Positions 52,025-60,500 are shown, numbered from the stretch's first letter. The stretch: DNA of 64,000 nt from JADGGV01 sp035715725 (GCA_035715725.1 DASTKT010000173.1:62001-126000); one strand, 5' to 3'. Notes: a model not told the origin generated them from the letters alone. Numbers and translations: made by a program.

Positions 52025-52465
52025 TCAGCGCATCATCTGCAGCTCGACCATCGTGCAGCGGTCCTGCACGACCTGGATCCCGCCGCGCGCCAGCTCCTCC
52101 GCCGCGGCGTCGTTCCGGATTCCGGCTTGGAACCATACGGCTCTCGGCGCCTTCGCCAGGATGTCCGGTACGTGCGGCGGGATGTCGTGCGAGCGGCGGA
52201 AGACGACGACGAGATCCACGTCGCCGGGGATGTCGACGAGCCGACGGTAGACCCGTTCGCCGAGGATCTCCGTGGCCTCGGGATGATAGACCGGAACCGG
52301 CACGATCTCGTAGCCGGCGTGCTGGAGGTACTCCGGGACGAAGAACGCCGGCTGATCGCTCCGCTCCTCGGTCTTGATGCCGAGGACGGCGACGCGCCGG
52401 CTTTCCCGGAGCACCCGGTACCCACCTTCCCGGTCCTCGATCAGGTTCGCGCGCCAATCGTCCAT
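52025..52465 (-). CDS. CoA-binding domain protein (YccU-like)
   Basis: A 146-residue Rossmann-fold protein of the small CoA-binding family (YccU/DUF-like relatives of succinyl-CoA synthetase alpha). The N-terminal strand-loop RRVAVLGIKTEERSDQPAFF has the pattern VLGxxxxxxxP, then ERVYRRLVDIPGDVDLVVVF and AVWFQAGIRNDAAAEELARGG, with the conserved WxQ/NxxA region. No catalytic His domain is attached, so it may be a CoA-responsive regulator; role unknown. The ATG at 52465 has GGAGAG 4 bases upstream on the minus strand. It is divergent from the SRP RNA promoter. Confidence 0.85.
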   Translation of the reverse strand: MDDWRANLIEDREGGYRVLRESRRVAVLGIKTEERSDQPAFFVPEYLQHAGYEIVPVPVYHPEATEILGERVYRRLVDIPGDVDLVVVFRRSHDIPPHVPDILAKAPRAVWFQAGIRNDAAAEELARGGIQVVQDRCTMVELQMMR

Positions 52466-52514
52466 TCGGCTCTCCGCGAAGGTTCCCGGTGGGACCGGCG
52501 ACCGCTTTGGCGGG

Positions 52515-52543
52515 TTGACCCCCACCCCGGCCTCCGTTAGATT
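52515..52543 (+). promoter_or_regulatory. Promoter of the SRP RNA gene
   Basis: TTGACC (5 of 6) at 52515-52520 and TAGATT (4 of 6) at 52538-52543 with a 17-base spacer. Predicted initiation near 52550 matches the 5' end of the RNA fold. Confidence 0.75.
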
Positions 52544-52549
52544 TGATGC

Positions 52550-52658
52550 ACGTGCCCCAGGACCCTAGGACGCGAGCTCGCGAATCGCGTCAGGACCCCG
52601 CAGGTAGCAGCGCTAAGCGCAGCGGACGTCGCTAGGGAAAACCTGGGGCGCTTTTTTT
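52550..52658 (+). ncRNA. ffs: Signal recognition particle RNA (4.5S type)
   Basis: About 105 bases directly before dnaX, the position of the SRP RNA gene in many bacteria. The ends pair as GCCCCAGG/CCTGGGGC (52554-52561 with 52642-52649) and CCCTAG/CTAGGG. The apical domain keeps the Ffh-binding symmetric loop: CAGG on one side and AGCA on the other, flanked by a U-G wobble as in E. coli 4.5S RNA, then ACC/GGT. The tip is CCGCA rather than the usual GGAA tetraloop. Seven Ts at 52652-52658 terminate it. The RNA pairs with Ffh to target membrane proteins. Confidence 0.85.
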
Positions 52659-52802
52659 GTGCCCGGCACCCGCCCCAGGGCGCCGAACGCACCCGTTTCC
52701 GCCGGGTACTACGACCCACCGGACGGCGCCTTGCCGCCGCCACGTCCGGCCCGTAAGCTGACCGCCGGCATCGCCCATCCGCTGGCCACGCAGGAACGCC
52801 CA

Positions 52803-54602
52803 ATGTCCACCAATCGGACCGCCCTCGCCCGGCTCTACCGCCCGCGCCACTTCGCGGAGATGGCGACGCAGGAGCACGTCTCCGAGACGTTGCGCGCCGC
52901 CGTCGCGCGGGGGCGGGTGGCGCACGCCTACCTCTTCGCCGGCCCGCGCGGCGTGGGGAAGACGACGGCCGCGCGCGTCCTGGCCATGGCGCTGAATTGC
53001 CCGAACCGGGGCGACGACGGCGAGCCGTGCGGCGTGTGCGAGTCCTGCGATCGGATCTGGTCGGGCCGGACCTCCCTCGACGTGGTGGAGATCGACGCCG
53101 CCTCGAACCGCGGCGTCGACGACGCCCGGGACCTGCGCGAGCGGGCCATGTACGCGCCGACCGACGAGCGGCGCTACAAGGTCTACATCATTGACGAGGC
53201 CCACATGCTCACGCGCGAGGCGTGGAACGCCCTCCTCAAGATCCTGGAGGAGCCGCCGCCGCGCGTGATCTTCGTCTTCGCCACGACCGAGCCGCAGAAG
53301 ATCCAGCAGGCGGCGCCGCCGATCCTCTCGCGGTGCCAGCGTTTCGATTTCCGGCGGATCAGCGTGAGCGGGATCGTGGACCGGCTGCGGGCGGTGCTCG
53401 CGGAGGAGGGGGTCGAGGCCGGCGAGGACGCGCTCCTGCCGATCGCCCGCCGGGCGGAGGGCGGGATGCGCGATGCCCTCTCGCTGCTGGACCAGGTGCT
53501 GTCCTTCACCGACCGCCGCGTGACGGCCGAGGACGTGCGCCGCGTGCTCGGCCTGAGCGGTGAGGAGCTCTTCCTCGAGTTGTTCGCCATCCTCGCGGAC
53601 CGCGACCACGCGGGCGTGTTCCACTTCGTGCAGCGCCTCGTGGACGAGGGGCACGACCTCGCGGAGTTCAACCGCGGGCTCGCCGGTGCGCTGCGCTCGT
53701 TGCTCCTCGCCAGGCTGGAGGGCGCGGACGCGATCGACGTGCGGGCCGACCTGCGGCCGGCGTTCGCCCAGGCGGCGGACCGCTTCGGCACCGGCGACAT
53801 CCTCCGCATGCTGGCGCAGGTGGCCGAGATCGACGCCGAGGGGCGGTTCCGCAAGAGCACGAGCCCGCGCATCCTGCTTGAGGCGCTCCTCCTCCGCTTC
53901 GCGCATCTCGATCGCACGGTCGAGCTGGAGGAGCTGATCCGGGCGGCCGGCGGCGCGCCGCCGGCGGGCAGCGCCCCGTCGAGCGGCTCGCATCCCGGCG
54001 CTCGGCGAGCGGCCGCGCCGCCGCGCGAGGCGACGCCGCGTCCGCCCGTGACCGAGCCCGTCGCCGGTCGCGCGGGCGGAGGCGGTGTCGGGCCTGCGGC
54101 GCGGTCGGGCACCGCGGACGCCGCATCGCCCGACGCCCCGCCGCCGACCGAGTGGGGCGACCTGCGCGAGGAGGATGCCCCGGACCCCGCACCGTCTCCC
54201 CGCTCAGGAGGGACGGGGAGGGGCGGAACGGCGGAGGCGGCGCTCCGTGCGCTCCTTGCCACGGGCGAAGGCATCCCGTCCGGCCTGGCGATCTTCCTGA
54301 AGGCCGCCCGCATCACCGGCGAGACGGAAAGCGAGGTGATGCTCGGCGTGCCGCCCGGCCCGGCGTTGGAGCGCCTCACGTCCGAGCCGGCGACGCTGCG
54401 GGTGCTGCAGGATGCGCTCGCCGGGCGCCTCGGCCGGCCGATTGCGCTCCGTGTCCGGGCTCTCGGCAAGGGCGCCGGGGCGGAGGCTCCGACGCGCTTC
54501 ACGCCCGAACAGGTGAAGGCCGATCGCCTCGCGCGTCTCTCGCGGGAGGAGCCGCTCCTCGGCCGCGCCGTCGAGGCGTGGGAGCTGGAGCTGCTGGACT
54601 GA
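52803..54602 (+). CDS. dnaX: DNA polymerase III subunits gamma/tau
   Basis: A 599-residue AAA+ clamp-loader ATPase. Signatures: ARLYRPRHFAEM, Walker A FAGPRGVGKTTAARVLA, the zinc module CxxxxxxxxCxxCxxC (CPNRGDDGEPCGVCESC), EIDAASNRGVDDARDL, DEAHML with ALLKILEEPP, and the sensor-1/arginine-finger region PILSRCQRFDF. From about residue 390 a Pro/Ala-rich linker leads to a short tau-like tail. An earlier in-frame start at 52659 overlaps the SRP terminator and is rejected. It is followed by yraN, ybaB and recR. Confidence 0.95.
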   Translation: MSTNRTALARLYRPRHFAEMATQEHVSETLRAAVARGRVAHAYLFAGPRGVGKTTAARVLAMALNCPNRGDDGEPCGVCESCDRIWSGRTSLDVVEIDAASNRGVDDARDLRERAMYAPTDERRYKVYIIDEAHMLTREAWNALLKILEEPPPRVIFVFATTEPQKIQQAAPPILSRCQRFDFRRISVSGIVDRLRAVLAEEGVEAGEDALLPIARRAEGGMRDALSLLDQVLSFTDRRVTAEDVRRVLGLSGEELFLELFAILADRDHAGVFHFVQRLVDEGHDLAEFNRGLAGALRSLLLARLEGADAIDVRADLRPAFAQAADRFGTGDILRMLAQVAEIDAEGRFRKSTSPRILLEALLLRFAHLDRTVELEELIRAAGGAPPAGSAPSSGSHPGARRAAAPPREATPRPPVTEPVAGRAGGGGVGPAARSGTADAASPDAPPPTEWGDLREEDAPDPAPSPRSGGTGRGGTAEAALRALLATGEGIPSGLAIFLKAARITGETESEVMLGVPPGPALERLTSEPATLRVLQDALAGRLGRPIALRVRALGKGAGAEAPTRFTPEQVKADRLARLSREEPLLGRAVEAWELELLD

Positions 54603-54624
54603 GCTCCGCCGTGCCGGTTCGGCC

Positions 54625-55026
54625 ATGGCCGCGCCCCGCCCGGCGGCGGACTCTGCGGCCATGGGTGCGCCGCACGACTTCGGCCGCCGGGGGGAGGCGC
54701 TCGCCGCGGAGCACCTCGAGGCGCGAGGCTGGACCATCCTCGCCCGCAACTTCCGCCTGGGCCGCAACGAGGTGGACCTCGTGGCACGCCGCGGGCGCGT
54801 CGTCGCCTTCATCGAGGTGAAGTCGCGCTCCGGCCACGGGTTCGGTCATCCGCTCGACGCCATCACGAGGTCGAAGCGCCGCGAGATCGAGCGCGTGGCC
54901 CGCGCGTGGATGGCGAGATACGGCCGGCCCGGCGACGTCTACCGGTTCGATGCCGTGGCCGTGGTCGGTCGGCCCATGGACGCGCCGGAACTGCTGCACG
55001 TCGAGGACGCCTGGCGGACGGAGTGA
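54625..55026 (+). CDS. YraN/UPF0102 family endonuclease-like protein
   Basis: A 133-residue protein of the UPF0102 family, which has a restriction-endonuclease-like (Holliday-junction resolvase) fold but no settled function. Visible: FGRRGEALAAEHLEARGWTI, then the catalytic-type motif NEVDLVARRGRVVAFIEVKSRS (E..D.. and EVK), and RFDAVAVVG. The first 12 residues (Ala/Pro-rich) may be untranslated, since ATG 54661 begins closer to the family norm. It lies 22 bases after dnaX. Confidence 0.88.
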   Translation: MAAPRPAADSAAMGAPHDFGRRGEALAAEHLEARGWTILARNFRLGRNEVDLVARRGRVVAFIEVKSRSGHGFGHPLDAITRSKRREIERVARAWMARYGRPGDVYRFDAVAVVGRPMDAPELLHVEDAWRTE

Positions 55027-55118
55027 GGAACCCCCACGGGGGATTTCGGTACAAGAAATTCGAGCGTATCACAGAGGCGCGGGCTCGCTCCGCGCGCGGC
55101 GGCGGCGACCCGGTCTCC

Positions 55119-55148
55119 TTGCGGAGCCGCGGTCGCCGCGCCTATTAT
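55119..55148 (+). promoter_or_regulatory. Candidate promoter of the ybaB-recR-mgl unit
   Basis: TTGCGG at 55119-55124 and TATTAT (5 of 6) at 55143-55148 with an 18-base spacer, in the 158-base gap between yraN and ybaB. Leader about 30 bases. Confidence 0.5.
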
Positions 55149-55184
55149 CGACCCAGAGGACGGTGTTCGGAGGTCCCACCGACC

Positions 55185-55508
55185 ATGACGAATTTCCAGC
55201 AGATCTTGCAGATGGGCCAGCAGGTGCAGGCCCGAATGAACGAGCTCCAGACGGAGCTCGGCAACCGGACCGTCACCGTATCGAGCGGGGGCGGGATGGT
55301 GACCGTGACGGCGGACGGGCGGGGCAAGGTCCGCGAGGTCAAGATCGATCCGTCGGTCGTGGACCGAGATGATGTGGAGATGCTCGAGGATCTGGTGCTG
55401 GCCGCGGTCGGCGAAGCGCAGCAGCGCGCCCAGCAGCTCTATGAAGAGGAGCTGAAGAAGGTCGCGGGCGGTTTCCCGCTCCCCTTCCAGTTGCCGAACT
55501 TCCTGTGA
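55185..55508 (+). CDS. ybaB: YbaB/EbfC nucleoid-associated protein
   Basis: A 107-residue DNA-binding dimer of the YbaB/EbfC family. QILQMGQQVQARMNELQTEL forms the first long helix, SGGGMVTVTADGRGKVREVKI the sheet, and AVGEAQQRAQQLYEEELKKV the last helix; the Pro/Leu tail is usual. GGAGGT lies 11 bases before the ATG. Position between dnaX and recR is the classic order. Confidence 0.95.
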   Translation: MTNFQQILQMGQQVQARMNELQTELGNRTVTVSSGGGMVTVTADGRGKVREVKIDPSVVDRDDVEMLEDLVLAAVGEAQQRAQQLYEEELKKVAGGFPLPFQLPNFL

Positions 55509-55623
55509 ACGAGCGTGGTCTCGCAGTCCCGGCGGCGCGGCCGGGGAGGACCCCACGGCGGAGCCGGGGCGGGCGGGGTCGCGGCTCGTTCTGGTCCGGG
55601 GTGGGGCACGGAGAGGGGAAGTC

Positions 55624-56214
55624 GTGGCGGTAATCGATGATCTCACCGGCGAGCTCTCCCGCCTCCCGGGGATCGGCCGCAAGACGGCGTTGCGGCTGAC
55701 CTATTACCTGCTGAAGCGCCCTCCCGAGGAGATCCAACGACTGGCCCGCGCGCTGGAGGCCGTGGCCGACCAGGTGCGGCCGTGCTCGGAGTGCGGCAAC
55801 CTGACGGAGGACGATCCCTGCGCGCTGTGCGCGAACCCCCGGCGGGACCCGAGCGCGATCTGCGTGGTGGAGGAGGCGGCGGACATCGGCGCGATCGAGC
55901 GCACGGGGCAGTACCGGGGCCGCTACCACGTGCTGGGCGGGCGGCTGTCGCCGCTGGAGGGGATCAACCCGGAGGACCTGAACATTGCGGCCCTGCTCCG
56001 GCGTTTGGGGAACGGTGCGGTGGTCCGCGAGGTGATCGTGGCGACGAACCCGAGCGTAGAGGGTGAGGCGACGGCCCTGTACCTGCAGAAGCTCATCGGC
56101 CCACTGGGCGTACGCGTGACACGTCTTGCCCGGGGTCTTCCGGTGGGTGGCGACCTGGAGTACGCCGACGGCGTCACCATCGCGGAGGCGCTGGCGGGGC
56201 GGCGGGAGATCTGA
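55624..56214 (+). CDS. recR: Recombination mediator RecR
   Basis: A 196-residue protein that works with RecF/RecO to load RecA on gapped DNA. It has the helix-hairpin-helix LSRLPGIGRKTALRL, a four-Cys zinc finger (CSECGNLTEDDPCALC), and a Toprim domain (ICVVEEAADIGAIERTG, YHVLGGRLSPLEGI, EVIVATNPSVEGEATALYL). It starts on GTG with GAGGGGAA upstream. Its stop overlaps the next gene by one base. Confidence 0.96.
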   Translation: MAVIDDLTGELSRLPGIGRKTALRLTYYLLKRPPEEIQRLARALEAVADQVRPCSECGNLTEDDPCALCANPRRDPSAICVVEEAADIGAIERTGQYRGRYHVLGGRLSPLEGINPEDLNIAALLRRLGNGAVVREVIVATNPSVEGEATALYLQKLIGPLGVRVTRLARGLPVGGDLEYADGVTIAEALAGRREI

Positions 56215-56543
56215 TGACGTCTATGGAACAGCGACGGATCCTTCGGACGACCGGGTGGGTGCTCCTCGCCATCGGCGCGGTGGCGGCGGTGGGTGCCCTC
56301 GTGATGCGGGATCAGATCGAGCGGCACCGGCGCGAGCTGTTCAGCTCGCACCCGCTCCGCCGGCTGGCGGCGCTGGGCTACCTGGGCGGCCTGGACCCCT
56401 CGGTGGAAACGGTGCGGCTGCTCCGCGACTTCCTGGCATGGGAGCCGAGGCCGCTGCTCCGGCGTCGTGCCACGCTGATTCTGGCCCGGATGGAACGACG
56501 GCTCCAGGAGACGGTGTCGGCGCAAGGAGGAGTCGCCGGGTGA
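56214..56543 (+). CDS. Small single-helix membrane protein between recR and mglB
   Basis: A 109-residue protein with one N-terminal membrane helix (TGWVLLAIGAVAAVGALVM) and a basic cytoplasmic helical region (ERHRRELFSSHPLRRLAALG, LLRRRATLILARMERRL). GGGAGA precedes the ATG; the gene is coupled to recR (TGATG) and to mglB (overlap of 4). The family is unknown to me. Coupling to mglB-mglA suggests it may anchor or recruit that polarity module to the membrane (inference). Confidence 0.65.
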   Translation: MTSMEQRRILRTTGWVLLAIGAVAAVGALVMRDQIERHRRELFSSHPLRRLAALGYLGGLDPSVETVRLLRDFLAWEPRPLLRRRATLILARMERRLQETVSAQGGVAG

Positions 56544-57031
56544 TGGCCGACGGCCATTGGTCGATCGCCGCCGAGGACCTCCAGCGGCTGGATGGGCTGC
56601 TGACGTCGTTCCTCGCGGAGTCGCGGCTGCGCTGTGCACTGCTGCTCGACCGGACGGGGCGGTTCCTGACGGCCGCGGGTGAGACGGGCGAGCTGGACCC
56701 GACCACGTTCGCGAGCCTCGCGGCGGCGGACTTCGCGGCCAGCGATCAACTCGCGCAGCTGCTCGGCGAAGCCGACTTCAGCTCGCTCTACCACGCCGGC
56801 GAGCGGCAATCCATGTTGCTGGCGGACGTCGGCGGGCAGGCGATCCTGGCGGCGATCTTCGACGACCGCTCGACGCTCGGGCTCGTGCGCCTTCAGATGC
56901 GGGCGCTGCTGCCGCAGGTGACCGCGGTTTTCGCGGAAATGGGCGACCGTGCGCCGGCGCCCGGAGGGCCGCTGGATCCGACCTGGCTGGCGGCCGCCGC
57001 CGACGAGATCGACCGCCTCTTCAACGGGTAG
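56540..57031 (+). CDS. mglB: Roadblock/LC7 protein, MglB-like
   Basis: A 163-residue Roadblock/LC7-fold protein. The helical-sheet pattern (AEDLQRLDGLLTSFLAESRL, CALLLDRTGRFL, SMLLADVGGQAILAAIFDD) fits MglB, the GTPase-activating partner of MglA. A GTG at 56540 and an ATG at 56543 are both possible; AGGAGG at 56525-56530 favours the first. It is followed after 10 bases by the MglA-like GTPase, the conserved pair order. Confidence 0.87.
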   Translation: MMADGHWSIAAEDLQRLDGLLTSFLAESRLRCALLLDRTGRFLTAAGETGELDPTTFASLAAADFAASDQLAQLLGEADFSSLYHAGERQSMLLADVGGQAILAAIFDDRSTLGLVRLQMRALLPQVTAVFAEMGDRAPAPGGPLDPTWLAAAADEIDRLFNG

Positions 57032-57041
57032 GTGACGGCCG

Positions 57042-57620
57042 ATGTCGATGATCAACTACGCCAGCCGGGAGATCAACTGCAAGTTGGTCTATTACGGACC
57101 CGGCCTGGGCGGTAAGACGACGAACCTCGAGTACATCTACGAGCGGGTCAACCCCGAGACCCGGGGGAAGCTCATCTCCCTCGCGACCGAGCAGGAGCGG
57201 ACGCTCTTCTTCGACTTCCTGCCGGTCGACCTCGGCGAGATCCGGGGCTTCAAGACGCGCTTCCACCTGTACACGGTCCCGGGCCAGGTCTACTACAACG
57301 CCAGCCGGCGCCTGATCCTGAAGGGCGTCGACGGGATCGTATTCGTCGCCGACTCGCAGCCGGAGCGCATGGACGCGAACATCGCCTCCATGCACAACCT
57401 CTACGAGAATCTGGCGGAGTACGGCTATGATCCGCGGACACTGCCGATCGTGCTCCAGTACAACAAGCGCGACCTCCCGAATGCATTGCCCGTGGCTCAG
57501 CTACGCGAGCAGATCAACCCGGACAGCCTGCCCGAGTTCGAGGCCGCCGCCGTCAACGGCGAGGGCGTGTTCGACACCCTGAAGGCGGTCAGCAAGCTGG
57601 TCCTCAAGAGCCTGGGCTGA
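57042..57620 (+). CDS. mglA: MglA-family small GTPase
   Basis: A 192-residue Ras-like bacterial GTPase. The P-loop is VYYGPGLGGKTTNLEYIYER, the switch region FLPVDLGEIRGFKTRFHLYT-VPG, and G4 is QYNKRDLP. These match MglA of Myxococcus and Thermus, which sets cell polarity and gliding or twitching direction together with MglB. The preceding gene encodes a Roadblock protein. Whether it drives motility here or simply orders cell poles is unknown. Confidence 0.94.
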   Translation: MSMINYASREINCKLVYYGPGLGGKTTNLEYIYERVNPETRGKLISLATEQERTLFFDFLPVDLGEIRGFKTRFHLYTVPGQVYYNASRRLILKGVDGIVFVADSQPERMDANIASMHNLYENLAEYGYDPRTLPIVLQYNKRDLPNALPVAQLREQINPDSLPEFEAAAVNGEGVFDTLKAVSKLVLKSLG

Positions 57621-57626
57621 GCCCGT

Positions 57627-58271
57627 ATGCCGTTGTTCCGCCGCAGCACGCTGCCGAACGCGATCACGGTCGGCCGGATCGTCCTGGCGCCGGCGATCCT
57701 GCTCCTTCTCCTCGATGAGGACGCCTCCGCGCGGCTGCTGGCCTTCGTGCTCTTCCTGATCGCCGCGTTCTCGGATCTCTGGGACGGCTATCTCGCGCGG
57801 AAGCACGGCTGGATCAGCGACTTCGGGAAGCTCGTCGATCCCATCGCGGACAAGCTGCTGCTCGTCGTCACCTTCGTCCCGTTCTACGTCCTCTCCCACC
57901 GCGCCAATGCCCAGCCCTTGCCGCTGTGGCGAACGCTCCCGCTCTGGGTGGTGCTCGTCGTCTTCGGGCGGGAGCTCCTGATCACGGTCATCCGCGCGCT
58001 CGCCGCGCGGCGCGGCATCGTGATCCCGGCCGGGAAGGCGGGCAAGTACAAGGCGCTGGCGCAGAACATCTTCATCGGCACGACGATCTTCTGGTACGCG
58101 CTGGAGAGCGCCGCGCGGGAGAACGGCTGGGCCGGTCGCGGCTGGGAGGCGTGGAAGAGTTTCCACGGGGCCGTCCTGGCCGTCACGCTCCTCGCGGCCG
58201 TCGCGCTGACCGTCTATTCTCTCGTCGTGTACCTGTGGGGTTGGCGGAGCCTGGTCAAACAGGTCGCGTGA
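57627..58271 (+). CDS. pgsA: CDP-diacylglycerol-glycerol-3-phosphate 3-phosphatidyltransferase
   Basis: A 214-residue membrane enzyme that makes phosphatidylglycerol-phosphate. The CDP-alcohol phosphotransferase motif DxxDGxxAR...GxxxDxxxD is present (FSDLWDGYLARKHGWISDFG with the KLVDPIADKLL continuation). Four to six helices. It begins 6 bases after mglA and its stop overlaps the cinA start. Confidence 0.93.
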   Translation: MPLFRRSTLPNAITVGRIVLAPAILLLLLDEDASARLLAFVLFLIAAFSDLWDGYLARKHGWISDFGKLVDPIADKLLLVVTFVPFYVLSHRANAQPLPLWRTLPLWVVLVVFGRELLITVIRALAARRGIVIPAGKAGKYKALAQNIFIGTTIFWYALESAARENGWAGRGWEAWKSFHGAVLAVTLLAAVALTVYSLVVYLWGWRSLVKQVA

Positions 58272-59539
58272 TGGCGGAGGCGGCGGTCGAGGTCGTCGCG
58301 ATCGGCAACGAGCTGCTGAACGGGCAGACGGTGGACAGCAACGCCGCGTGGCTCGGGCGGCGCCTGGCCGCCATCGGCGTACGCGTGGTGCGCCGCGCCA
58401 CCGTGGGCGACACGGCAGTCGACATCCGGGACGCGGTCACCGAGGCGCTGGAGCGGACGGGCGCGGTGATCTGTACCGGCGGCCTGGGCCCCACGCCCGA
58501 CGACCTGACGAAGCCCGTCGTCGCCTCGATCTTCCACCGCGAGCTGGTCCTCGACGACGCGCTGCTGGAGGCGCTCCGCCGCCGTTTCGAGGAGCGCGGC
58601 ATCCGCATGGCCGCAAACAACCGGACGCAGGCGGAAGTCCCGGCCGGGGCCACCATCTTCGCGAACCCGCGCGGCACCGCGCCCGGCCTCTGCCTGGAGG
58701 ACGTGCCCGGGCGCTTCGCGATCCTGCTCCCGGGCGTGCCCTCCGAGATGCGCGCGATCGTCGATGGCTCCGTCATCGACTACCTGTCCGCGCGCTGGCC
58801 CGACCGCCCGGGGCCGATCCTGCATCGCACGATCCGGACGACCGGCATCCCGGAATCCACGCTCGCCCAGCGGATCGACGACCTGCTCCCGACGTTCGAG
58901 CCGCTCACGGTCGCGTTCCTGCCCGGCGTGAGCGGCGTGGACCTGCGGCTCACGAGCTGGGGCGGGCTGCCGGAAGCGGAGGCGATCGGCCAGCTGGACG
59001 CCGCCGATACGGCGCTCAGCGAGCGCCTCGGCGCCTCGGTGTACGGCCGCGACGAGCAGGACCTCGTGGACGTGGTGTCCGAGCGGCTCGTGGCGGCCGG
59101 GCTCTCTCTCTCCGTGGCCGAAAGCTGTACGGGCGGCCTCATCGCCAAGCGGCTCACGGACCGGCCAGGCGCCTCGAGGTTCCTCGTCGCCGGCATCGTC
59201 TCCTACTCGAACGACGCGAAGCTGCGCCTCCTCGGCGTCCGGCCGGAGACGCTCCGTGCCCACGGCGCCGTGAGCGGCGAGACCGTGCGGGAGATGGTGG
59301 AGGGGGTGCGTGACCGTACCGGTGCTCGCGCCGGTGTCGCCGTCACCGGGGTCGCCGGGCCGGACGGCGGCAGCGAGGCCAAGCCGGTCGGCACGGTCTG
59401 GATCGCGGCCGCCATCGACAGCGCCGTGGAGACCCGCCACCTCCGCCTTCCGGGCGACCGCGTCGAAATCCGCGAGCGCGCCGCGCAGGCTGCCCTCGCC
59501 CTGCTACTCTCGCTCCTCCCGCCGACCGGGGGACCGTGA
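58271..59539 (+). CDS. cinA: CinA family protein (NMN deamidase/ADP-ribose hydrolase)
   Basis: A 422-residue two-domain protein. The N-terminal COG1058/MoCF-like domain has VVAIGNELLNGQTVDSNAAW and CTGGLGPTPDDLT; the C-terminal PncC domain (from about residue 275) has the catalytic region LSVAESCTGGLIAKRLTDRP, and VAVTGVAGPDGGS. Such proteins recycle NMN and are named for competence induction, though the link is variable. pgsA-cinA is a common gene pair. The lysophospholipase gene overlaps its end. Confidence 0.93.
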   Translation: MAEAAVEVVAIGNELLNGQTVDSNAAWLGRRLAAIGVRVVRRATVGDTAVDIRDAVTEALERTGAVICTGGLGPTPDDLTKPVVASIFHRELVLDDALLEALRRRFEERGIRMAANNRTQAEVPAGATIFANPRGTAPGLCLEDVPGRFAILLPGVPSEMRAIVDGSVIDYLSARWPDRPGPILHRTIRTTGIPESTLAQRIDDLLPTFEPLTVAFLPGVSGVDLRLTSWGGLPEAEAIGQLDAADTALSERLGASVYGRDEQDLVDVVSERLVAAGLSLSVAESCTGGLIAKRLTDRPGASRFLVAGIVSYSNDAKLRLLGVRPETLRAHGAVSGETVREMVEGVRDRTGARAGVAVTGVAGPDGGSEAKPVGTVWIAAAIDSAVETRHLRLPGDRVEIRERAAQAALALLLSLLPPTGGP

Positions 59540-60387
59540 GCTCGGGCGTTCTCGAGCAGGGGCACGGCTACCTCGTGGGGGTCGGCCGCCTCCGCATCCA
59601 CTACCGCGCCTGGGAGGTGCAGACCCCCCGCGCCGCCATCGTCGTCGTGCACGGCCTCGGCGAGCACAGCGGGCGCTACGACGAGTTCGCCTCGGCGATG
59701 GCCGGCTACGGCTTCTCCTCCTACGCGCTCGACCTCCGCGGCCACGGCTCCTCCGAGGGGCGCCGCGGGCACGTCGCGCGCTTCGAGATCCTGCTCCAGG
59801 AGCTCGACCGCTTTCGCCGCGAAGTGCAGGGGCTGGTCGACCCGAGCTGCCCGCTCTTCCTGCTCGGCCATTCGATGGGTGGCCTCGTCGTGCTACGCTA
59901 CCTCGAGGAGTACGACTCGCCTTACCGTGGCGCGATCGTGGTGTCGCCGTGGCTCGCCACGGCGTTGCCGGCGCCGCGTTGGAAGATCGCCCTCTCGGGC
60001 TTCTGCAGCCGCTTCCTGCCGGCGCTGCCGTTCTCGACCAAGGTGCGAGGGAAGGATGTCAGCCACGACCAGGCCGTCGTCGAGGCCTACGACTCCGATC
60101 CGCTCGTGCACGACACCATCACGCCGCGCCTCTTCGCCGAGGCGGAGACCGCGATGGCCCTGGTCTTCCAGCGTGCCGAGCGCCTGCGCGTGCCGTTGCT
60201 CTTCCTGCTCGCCGGCGACGACCATGTCGTCGACACGCAGCGCTCGCTGGCGTTCGCCCGGTCGCTTCCCGCGCACGATGTCACGGTGCGCATCTACCCG
60301 GGTCTCTACCACGAGGTGCTGAACGAGCTGGATCGGCACGCCGTTCGGGCCGAATTGCGTGATTGGCTGGTAAAACACCTGCGCTGA
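59536..60387 (+). CDS. Alpha/beta hydrolase, lysophospholipase/monoacylglycerol lipase type
   Basis: A 283-residue serine hydrolase. Signatures: HGLGEHSGRYDEFA (oxyanion region), the ALDLRGHGSSEGRRGH segment typical of the monoglyceride lipase group, nucleophile elbow GHSMGG, and an acid/His pair in LLAGDDHVVDTQ and YPGLYHEVLNE. No signal peptide, so it is probably cytoplasmic. It starts on GTG overlapping cinA by four bases; a lipid-turnover role beside pgsA is plausible. Confidence 0.88.
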   Translation: MSSGVLEQGHGYLVGVGRLRIHYRAWEVQTPRAAIVVVHGLGEHSGRYDEFASAMAGYGFSSYALDLRGHGSSEGRRGHVARFEILLQELDRFRREVQGLVDPSCPLFLLGHSMGGLVVLRYLEEYDSPYRGAIVVSPWLATALPAPRWKIALSGFCSRFLPALPFSTKVRGKDVSHDQAVVEAYDSDPLVHDTITPRLFAEAETAMALVFQRAERLRVPLLFLLAGDDHVVDTQRSLAFARSLPAHDVTVRIYPGLYHEVLNELDRHAVRAELRDWLVKHLR

Positions 60388-60388
60388 C

Positions 60389-60407
60389 GGCTGCCGAAAC
60401 GGCAGCC
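60389..60407 (+). terminator. Hairpin after the lipase gene
   Basis: An 8-bp perfect stem (60389-60396 with 60400-60407) with an AAA loop, directly after the lipase stop; it has no T-tract and may be a weak terminator. Confidence 0.45.
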
Positions 60408-60439
60408 CTGGCTGGCGTGCGGCTTGCAACCCTGCGGGG

Positions 60440-60445
60440 TACAAT
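60440..60445 (+). promoter_or_regulatory. Candidate -10 element for grpE-dnaJ
   Basis: TACAAT (5 of 6) at 60440-60445, about 55 bases before grpE. A TTGCAA at 60424-60429 is too close to be its -35. No CIRCE inverted repeat is seen. Confidence 0.35.
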
Positions 60446-60500
60446 TCGCATCTTTCACTCCGCGGGGCCACGGCCCCGCATTTCATGTTGGGACAAGGCC

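Noticed and set aside
52659..52802. Upstream extension of dnaX to 52659
   Set aside because: It would begin right after the SRP RNA T-tract with no ribosome site; the family N-terminus fits the ATG at 52803.
60388..60500. HrcA/CIRCE operator before grpE
   Set aside because: No TTAGCACTC/GAGTGCTAA inverted repeat is present; the visible hairpin is short and GC-rich.
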